Source of the DNA: Candidatus Woesearchaeota archaeon
GTDB taxonomy: Archaea > Nanoarchaeota > Nanoarchaeia > Woesearchaeales > UBA11576
DNA: 10,718 nucleotides
Assembly (NCBI GenBank): GCA_013331125.1
Contig: DUGW01000148.1
Coordinates: 1-10,718 of the forward strand
Direction of reading: 5' to 3'
Of the stretch, positions 5,116 through 10,718 are shown piece by piece. The position numbers and the translations under genes were made by a program. Each line of letters opens with the position of its first letter. Positions within the stretch are counted from its first letter, which is position 1. The notes below the pieces were generated by a model, which did not search any database, had not been told where the DNA came from, and was given only the letters and a program-made list of their open reading frames with translations.

Positions 5116-8100
5116 TCTATCACCACTGTCACATTGACCCTTCCATCAGCTGTGACTCCGTTGTGCCTCAGGTATACCCTGTAGGTCCCTGGGCTGAGTC
5201 TGAACCTTCCTCCCAGTGAGAGGTCCTGGTATCTCAGCTCGTTCCTTACCATGTATTCTGATATCTTCCTGCTGAGTCCGAAGAATGGGTTCTTCTGGTC
5301 CAGGAATGAGTTCTGTACGAGCATGTTATTGATGTCTGTGGAGTCGAATCCTCCTGAGTCTGTTGCGAATATCTTTATCCCGTCGTATATCGTCTCTGAC
5401 TGCAGTTCTCCTGCAGCGACTGTCGCTTTCTCTGCTGCTATTCCTGCTATCGTTCCTCCTCCGAGGTCATTTGTCCAGCATATGTTGCTGTCTGTGTTGC
5501 TGCATGATGCATATCTGACCCTGAGTGTCTTGTTTGTCGCTGGCTGCGCCTCTTCTGAGAGTATGACATAGACGCTGCTTGACCTGGACGCGACTCCGTT
5601 CGTGCTGTTCGCGTTCGCGTATATCTCGTTGGTCCCGCGTTCTATGGTGACATTGAACCTTCCGCTTGTCTGTATGTCGCGCTTGGTCGAGTTGTAGCTG
5701 CTTCCGTCCGGATGCACTGCTGTGACGAACACTGAGGCATTGTCTGAGACGAAGACATTCACTGATACATTGTATGTCAATGATGGCGACAGGAACATCT
5801 GGTTGTCCACAGGTTCTGATATCGAGACGCTGACTCCGCCTGTGGCGACCACGAACTTGTAGTGTGTCGTGTTTCCCCCATTGCCTGCATTGTCCTTTGC
5901 CTTGACGTGGAAATAATAGGTTCCGTCTCCGAGCAGGTCATAGTTGACTGTGTATGTCTCATTGAGTGAATCCATAAGATCCACTCCGATGGCATATTCG
6001 ATGTTTGCGTTCTCGACGCAGCTGCCGACTGTCTCTTCGCATACATAGTTAGTTGTGGTATTGTCTACAAGTGCAGGGTCGTCAGTGGCAGAGAGGGATA
6101 GGTTGTTCAGGTTGTCATCATCCGAAGCCCATCCTCCCAGTGCAATGAAGAAGCTTCCATCGGTCACCGAATCATTGACTGTGAATGTAGTTTCATAGAC
6201 ATAGGCATGGTCCATAGTGTATGCATATTTTATGTCCTTCTCAAAGACCTGTACTGGCGCCAAGAGGTCGGTAGGATTGGTTCCATAAGGGGCATTGCCA
6301 TCATCGCTGATCGCCACGACGTAATTCATCAGCTGTCTTGTGTCCTCGACCTTCTCTGCAAGGGCGAACCTTATCCTCAATGTCTGGTTTGCGACCAGGT
6401 CTCCTGCGACCTCTTTCCAGACTGCGAAGGCATGGTCTGCAGCTGCGGATCCGTTGATCTTCAGCACCAGCTCCTCTTGTCCCGTGACAAGCTCTGCCAG
6501 TTCCTGGTATGTCCTGCCGTCTATTATGTCATCTGGCGCGCTTCCTGGCCAGTCATCGAGTTTCCATGAGTATCCTTCTATCCCTGACAGCACTCCTGAA
6601 CTGTTTATGTCTGAGCTGTTGAAATGGAATGTTGCGCTTGATTCTGGATATGCCTGCCCCTGCACTGGGTGCGTCGGGCTTGTCACTGTCGGTTTCCTTG
6701 GCTCTGTGAGGTCTATCACGACTCCGTCGCTCACCACTGCTGTCGCGTTCAGCCCGAATGTGTTGTATGCTATGACCTCGACTGAGTAGTTGCTTCCTTC
6801 TAGCAGCGTCAGTGTGTCATTTGTGAAGCTTGTGGCTGTCCCCGCCTCTGTCCAGTTGCCATCATTGTTATAGTAGCTTCCGTTCTCGAGTATCCGGTAA
6901 CGATAATATATCTCTGTGAAGTCCTCTGTCGCTCCGAACCAGTTGGCGCTCAGTGTATCTGCGCTGTTCGACCAGTCGATGTCCACGCTTGGGCTGAGTC
7001 CATCATATACTATCGGCGGTGTCGGCGGTGTCGGGTCTGGTGCATAGTAGAAGTTTATCGTGTCGCTGTATGTCTGGTTGTTCCCGCTTGTGTCCTTAAT
7101 CTCATAGAAGACAGTCTTTGTCCCCTGTCCTTCGCTCAGGACCCAGGCTTTCATAGTCGTGCATGGCTCCCACACTGCGCTGAGCAGGTTGCTTGCTGCA
7201 TCATTTGCATACCTGCATTTGTCCACCTCCATAGTATCATTGAACGTGACGTTCAGCATGACGTCCCTGTAGATGGTGTCTGTCGTGTTACCGTTTGTCC
7301 CTATGATGGTCAGGCTTCCTGTCGGTGCTGTCCTGTCTATGTATAACGGTCCTATCGTCTTGTTGGCCACGAAGCAGTCAGTCACGAAGTAGCATCTTTC
7401 ATAGGCTTCGACTGTAAGGTTATATGACCCTTCGCCCAGGTTCCCTGACTGGATCAGCTGTATCCATCCGTCTGAGCTGTCTGTGTCCTGACTCTTTGTG
7501 CCTGCCGCTCCTGCCAATGAGTATATCCCTGTGGTGTTCTGCAGGAAGTATTCGACTCTTTTTATGTAGTCTGCTGCCAGCACCTCTGCAGTCACATTAC
7601 CTACAAGAACATCTCCTGCCTCTGGCCTGAGAATGGTCACGAAGTCCGGGGTGTTGTCCACGATGTAAGTCACGACATTGCTGTAGACATAATGTCCTGC
7701 AGCATCTACATCCCTTATCTGCACTGTGTGAGCACCGTCCTGGATGGTGGTTGAATCTGCGATGAATGAAGTGTTCGATGCCAACCCGGTCCATGTGCCG
7801 CCATCTATGCTCAACTGGAGGCTCCTGTTCTCTGTAGAAGTGAAGTTTATGTAGAACGTGCCATTGACCACTGATCCAGGAGTAGGGTTCGTTATCACGA
7901 CTGATGGCAGGAAAGTGCATATACTGTCTGTGCTTACCACAGGATAATAGTTCGTCCCCGAATAAGTCGCTCTTCCTCCTGAGAGTATCGTCTCTGTGAC
8001 TATCGCTGCGAAGAGATTGAACGGGCCGCAGAAATTGGTGTTCGCTATCTCGCTGTATTCTATGTAACAGTCTGTGCATGTGCTGTTGATAACTATCGAA

Positions 8101-10718
8101 TCGATGATTGTAGTCGGGTCTATGACTGAATTGTATATCCTGCTGCTGTATATGGTCGAGTCATCTATCGTGCTGTTTATTATCCTGCACGGGTTCTTGG
8201 CGCTTGACAGTTCCAATATTGTGGAGTTCCTTATTATCGAGTTCTCTATATAGCACCCGCCGATCACCGAATGGTTTATGTCAGAATGTATGATATATGA
8301 GCTGTTCTCTACTGTTGTGTTCCATAATGAGCTGTTCTGTATGTAGCTTCCGTACACGATGTTTATCTGCTGCGTCTTGATAGGTGACTCTGTGAGAGGG
8401 ACTGTATTTACATGGTAGTACCTGACCATTGTCTGGTTCACGCCGTTGGATGTGCCGTTGAAGGTAAGCACCGTATCATTCGTGTTCTCTGAGATGAAGA
8501 TGCTGCATAGAGGCGAATATATCGACGCATTGCAGTAATACATGGTCGCCCAATTAGGCACCTCAGTCCACACCCTCATGTCGACATCTGTCTCGACAAT
8601 CCAGTAACGCTCTCCGCCTGTTATGTTGTCATATGATTCCGGAGGGACTATCGGACCCCAATCTGTGACTAAGGTAGTGACTTTTCCGCCATTTGACGAA
8701 TTATATGGGTAATCAGTACCGGTATCTCCATAACCGTCATTGTTCGCGTCGACTATGTCCAGGGATGAGATATCGTCCCAGAAGTTTCCTTCTGCCCATC
8801 CGGTCACGCTGTCTGTGGTGTTGAAGTGGTTCCCTGCTACCTGCACCATAGCGTGGTAGGTCCCTGAGTTGATGAATTGATTGTAGTAGAACCTGTTGTC
8901 AGTGGATCCTGAAGGGGGTATTTCGATGCCATAGCTTATGCTATCAAGGAATGTAGAGTTTGTAAAGTTGTTATGATAGGAGTTCTGGTTGAATGAGGCA
9001 CCTACAGAAAGGTCTTGGCAGGTTATGTTATTAAAGAGATTACTCTCTGAATCCGAGACGTATACTCCCCCACCCCCTTGTGATTTGAGTGATATGTCCG
9101 AGAAGCGCGAATCGTTCACACGAGCGAGTGCTATATGCCAGTTGGACTGGTTTGTTACATTGAGGTCTGAGAAGGTGCTGTTATACACGCGATTCAGCTC
9201 GAGACCATATCCTCCATCGTGTAGTGTCAGGTTATTCATGGTGATGTTTATGCATGGATTCTCCACAGCTCCATTGATCTGCAGATTTGCATAGGCGCCT
9301 GAATGCTGGAATATCGAGTCTGTGAGTGTGAGGTTATCTCCTAATGCGAAATACATAGGCCAGTAAGCAGTGTCTGAGACCCTGATATCATCGATAGCGG
9401 CACCATTGACCAGGTAGAGGTAGACGCTGTATCCGACATCTGAAGCAGTATAGTTCCTTATCGTCATGCCGTTGGCGTACTGATTGTATATGCCGTAGCT
9501 ATAATTGCTTACATTCACATCCTGGACGGTGACGCGGTGTATAGAATTGACGAATATTCCATATCCTGAACTGAAGGCCGTTCCATTGCCGACTATCAGG
9601 GTATTGTTGCCCTTGAGTATGACGTCATTTGCCGTTATCTGGATCACGCCGCTAGATATCGAATCGTTGATGTAATAGGTGCCATTACAGAGTGTTATGT
9701 TCTTGTTGACGACCAGATTATCCTTGGGCGGCATTATGCTTGCGTTGTTGTCATTGCAGTCCTTGAACTCTGGGCAGTCCGGATGGCTGTTTGTGCTGTA
9801 GAACGTGTCTAAGTCATTGTCATAGCATGCTTTATCTGTGATTGGCCCCCAATCATTGACATTTGCAGTCACATGCCCGCCGTTGGCGCTGTTGTATGGG
9901 TAATCTGCTCCGAAATCACCGAAGCCGTCTCCGTCTGAATCAAAAATCCTCAGGGTGTCTAGATCATCCCAGTAGTTTCCGTGCGCGACTCCTCCGACTG
10001 TCCAGTTGAAGTGGTTGCCTGCGACAGCATCTGCATGATAGAGTGCATTGTTGGAGAAATTGTTGTAGTAGAACTTGTTTCCGGTACCGCTAGTGATATG
10101 TACACCTCTGTTGCAGTTATAGAATGTATTGTTGGTGAAGTTGTTGTTGTCGGATCCTGACCACAGGTACGCTGCTGAATTTGCTCCCAGACAGTTCACC
10201 GAGAGATTTTGGAAAACCATATTATCGGCAGCAAATAGATAGATGCCATATGAGGAATCGTTTATGAGCCCATCCCGGACAGTGCTTTTGCCTGTTGCAG
10301 ATGAGAAATACACGCCACCGGCGTTGGTGCGGAAATTGAACAGGGTGTTGTTGGTGATCGCGCCTGTACCGAACAGGGCATCTGAATTGTATGCTGTTAT
10401 GTTCCAGAACAATCCATGGTCTGTCCCTCCGTTGATCCTCACTGCATTGCTCCTGTTGCTCTTGATGTTATACGCGCGCCCATAGTCTGAACCCTGGTAC
10501 AGGACTACATTGCTGAGGTTCCAGCCCTCGACATCATGGACTGTGAGTCTGTGGTAGTTGGCGGCAAATAAGAAGCTGCCCCAAGTGTTTATCGTGGATA
10601 CAATCCGGGTATTGTTGCCTGCGACTATCACATCATTCGCGCCTAGAGTGAATAGGTAGTCAGCATTGGATTCGGGCGTCCAATAGTAAGTTCCGTTGCA
10701 CAGGGTCGTATTGACTGC
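5112..10718 (-). CDS. Giant modular surface protein / candidate adhesin (5' end cut by window)
   Basis: 1868 residues are visible; the frame is open to the right edge, so the signal peptide lies outside (a GTG at 10631 is internal to a conserved module and is not a start). Domains in visible numbering: right-handed beta-helix module 1 with PbH1/NosD-like repeats (1-293); MopE-like Cys/Asp linker (294-332); beta-helix module 2 (335-690); a linker domain (693-790); pentapeptide-like stretch (792-899); two or three Ig-like domains (about 938-1226); an FN3-like domain (about 1231-1335); a larger beta-rich region ending 'YYFHVKAKDNAGNGG' (to about 1627); another Ig-like domain; and a C-terminal domain (about 1724-1868). 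NxS/T sequons are very frequent, as in archaeal exported glycoproteins. No C-terminal membrane helix or sorting signal is seen. NosD similarity reflects the fold, not copper chemistry. Operon position suggests an adhesin or pilus-associated surface protein. Confidence 0.9.
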   Translation of the reverse strand, partial: AVNTTLCNGTYYWTPESNADYLFTLGANDVIVAGNNTRIVSTINTWGSFLFAANYHRLTVHDVEGWNLSNVVLYQGSDYGRAYNIKSNRSNAVRINGGTDHGLFWNITAYNSDALFGTGAITNNTLFNFRTNAGGVYFSSATGKSTVRDGLINDSSYGIYLFAADNMVFQNLSVNCLGANSAAYLWSGSDNNNFTNNTFYNCNRGVHITSGTGNKFYYNNFSNNALYHADAVAGNHFNWTVGGVAHGNYWDDLDTLRIFDSDGDGFGDFGADYPYNSANGGHVTANVNDWGPITDKACYDNDLDTFYSTNSHPDCPEFKDCNDNNASIMPPKDNLVVNKNITLCNGTYYINDSISSGVIQITANDVILKGNNTLIVGNGTAFSSGYGIFVNSIHRVTVQDVNVSNYSYGIYNQYANGMTIRNYTASDVGYSVYLYLVNGAAIDDIRVSDTAYWPMYFALGDNLTLTDSIFQHSGAYANLQINGAVENPCINITMNNLTLHDGGYGLELNRVYNSTFSDLNVTNQSNWHIALARVNDSRFSDISLKSQGGGGVYVSDSESNLFNNITCQDLSVGASFNQNSYHNNFTNSTFLDSISYGIEIPPSGSTDNRFYYNQFINSGTYHAMVQVAGNHFNTTDSVTGWAEGNFWDDISSLDIVDANNDGYGDTGTDYPYNSSNGGKVTTLVTDWGPIVPPESYDNITGGERYWIVETDVDMRVWTEVPNWATMYYCNASIYSPLCSIFISENTNDTVLTFNGTSNGVNQTMVRYYHVNTVPLTESPIKTQQINIVYGSYIQNSSLWNTTVENSSYIIHSDINHSVIGGCYIENSIIRNSTILELSSAKNPCRIINSTIDDSTIYSSRIYNSVIDPTTIIDSIVINSTCTDCYIEYSEIANTNFCGPFNLFAAIVTETILSGGRATYSGTNYYPVVSTDSICTFLPSVVITNPTPGSVVNGTFYINFTSTENRSLQLSIDGGTWTGLASNTSFIADSTTIQDGAHTVQIRDVDAAGHYVYSNVVTYIVDNTPDFVTILRPEAGDVLVGNVTAEVLAADYIKRVEYFLQNTTGIYSLAGAAGTKSQDTDSSDGWIQLIQSGNLGEGSYNLTVEAYERCYFVTDCFVANKTIGPLYIDRTAPTGSLTIIGTNGNTTDTIYRDVMLNVTFNDTMEVDKCRYANDAASNLLSAVWEPCTTMKAWVLSEGQGTKTVFYEIKDTSGNNQTYSDTINFYYAPDPTPPTPPIVYDGLSPSVDIDWSNSADTLSANWFGATEDFTEIYYRYRILENGSYYNNDGNWTEAGTATSFTNDTLTLLEGSNYSVEVIAYNTFGLNATAVVSDGVVIDLTEPRKPTVTSPTHPVQGQAYPESSATFHFNSSDINSSGVLSGIEGYSWKLDDWPGSAPDDIIDGRTYQELAELVTGQEELVLKINGSAAADHAFAVWKEVAGDLVANQTLRIRFALAEKVEDTRQLMNYVVAISDDGNAPYGTNPTDLLAPVQVFEKDIKYAYTMDHAYVYETTFTVNDSVTDGSFFIALGGWASDDDNLNNLSLSATDDPALVDNTTTNYVCEETVGSCVENANIEYAIGVDLMDSLNETYTVNYDLLGDGTYYFHVKAKDNAGNGGNTTHYKFVVATGGVSVSISEPVDNQMFLSPSLTYNVSVNVFVSDNASVFVTAVHPDGSSYNSTKRDIQTSGRFNVTIERGTNEIYANANSTNGVASRSSSVYVILSEEAQPATNKTLRVRYASCSNTDSNICWTNDLGGGTIAGIAAEKATVAAGELQSETIYDGIKIFATDSGGFDSTDINNMLVQNSFLDQKNPFFGLSRKISEYMVRNELRYQDLSLGGRFRLSPGTYRVYLRHNGVTADGRVNVTVVIE
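8022..8345 (-). repeat. Pentapeptide-repeat-like stretch in the giant protein
   Basis: 108 codons with a five-residue rhythm, about 21 units, such as YIENS-IIRNS, RIINS-TIDDS-TIYSS-RIYNS-VIDPT-TIIDS-IVINS-TCTDC-YIEYS-EIANT. The second position of each unit as written is almost always Ile/Val/Leu, with Ser/Thr and Asn/Asp around it, as in pentapeptide repeats that fold into a square right-handed beta-helix. Two units are longer (SYIIHS and SSAKNPC). Several units create Asn-x-Ser/Thr sequons. Confidence 0.7.
8649..8888 (-). repeat. Conserved end of beta-helix module 2 (protein-level internal repeat)
   Basis: Eighty codons that match the end of module 1. Shared landmarks in order are YYN.F, YHA, AGNHFN, GN(Y/F)WDD, a Asp/Asn-rich loop (DANNDGYGD here), DYPYNS.NGG and DWGPI. 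The Asp-rich loop looks like a calcium-binding loop of the type-3 thrombospondin or NosD-tail kind. The copies are divergent in DNA, so the duplication is old. Confidence 0.85.
9718..9839 (-). other. MopE-like putative metal-binding linker within the giant protein
   Basis: Codes for a Cys/Asp-rich segment with landmarks ACYDNDLDTF, HPDCPE and KDCNDNNASIMPP. This is the layout of the 'putative metal-binding' MopE-type motif (acidic loop, Cys, DCxD, closing Pro) found between domains of bacterial and archaeal surface proteins. Calcium or copper binding is a family association and is not shown here. Confidence 0.65.
9840..10070 (-). repeat. Conserved end of beta-helix module 1 (protein-level internal repeat)
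   Basis: Seventy-seven codons matching 8649-8888, with DSDGDGFGD as the Asp-rich loop and the same DYPYNS.NGG and DWGPI ending. Both modules also begin with the same motif, LCNGTYY (CNGTYY at 10683-10700 and 9672-9689), giving a module period of 337 codons. The module cut by the right edge is therefore nearly complete and may be preceded by further copies. Confidence 0.85.

Noticed and set aside
7597..8079. A 160-residue minus-strand frame overlapping the giant gene
   Set aside because: It is out of frame with the giant protein, rich in Arg/His/Cys from low-complexity shadow coding, and the giant frame shows continuous domains through it.
10629..10631. GTG as the start of the giant protein
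   Set aside because: The 29 codons upstream continue the module motif LCNGTYY, matching the second module, and the frame is open to the window edge.
8649..10718. Copper-processing NosD function for the giant protein
   Set aside because: Only the beta-helix repeats resemble NosD; there are no nos genes nearby and the protein continues into Ig/FN3-like and other surface modules.
1..10718. Transposons, tRNA or rRNA genes, attachment sites
   Set aside because: No transposase-like frame, terminal inverted repeats, cloverleaf or rRNA-like stretch was recognised by eye; coding density leaves little room for them.

Overview
The window looks like chromosomal DNA of an archaeon, most likely a DPANN-type lineage (Woesearchaeota/Pacearchaeota-like). 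The reasons are a run of small proteins with archaeal type IV pilin N-termini (one with the typical archaeal hydrophobic N-terminus around 'SPLIATVLLIAF', others with 'KKAQFF' or 'SGQIWVS' junctions before one membrane helix), a FlaI/GspE-like secretion ATPase, clear Shine-Dalgarno sites, and a very large N-glycosylation-sequon-rich surface protein. The lineage call is inference from protein style; no marker gene is present.

Every supported gene is on the minus strand, so transcription runs from high to low coordinates. In that order: (1) a giant extracellular protein entering from the right edge (10718-5112), built of two beta-helix modules, a MopE-like metal-binding linker, a pentapeptide-repeat-like stretch and several Ig/FN3-like domains; (2) a pilin-like protein overlapping its stop (5115-4579); (3) a pilin-like protein whose leader carries a 15-bp tandem repeat and starts at TTG (4568-3978); (4) a 93-residue protein with two membrane helices (3886-3605); (5) a standard archaeal type IV pilin (3594-3043); (6) a short membrane-anchored pilin/FlaG-like protein (2956-2537); (7) a pilin-like protein (2496-1762); (8) the secretion ATPase, cut by the left edge (1759-1).

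Spacing is operon-like: a 4-nt overlap, then gaps of 10, 91, 10, 86, 40 and 2 nt. No stretch over 300 bases lacks a gene. The gaps of 91, 86 and 40 nt each contain a short tandem duplication touching the stop codon of the gene before; the 86-nt one is GC-rich and can fold into a strong hairpin.

Working model (inference): the ATPase drives assembly of a type IV pilus-like filament from several pilin-like subunits, and the giant protein is its adhesin or a surface partner, possibly for contact with host or neighbour cells. The membrane platform protein (FlaJ/TadC-like) and prepilin peptidase are not in the window; the platform gene would be expected just beyond the left edge.
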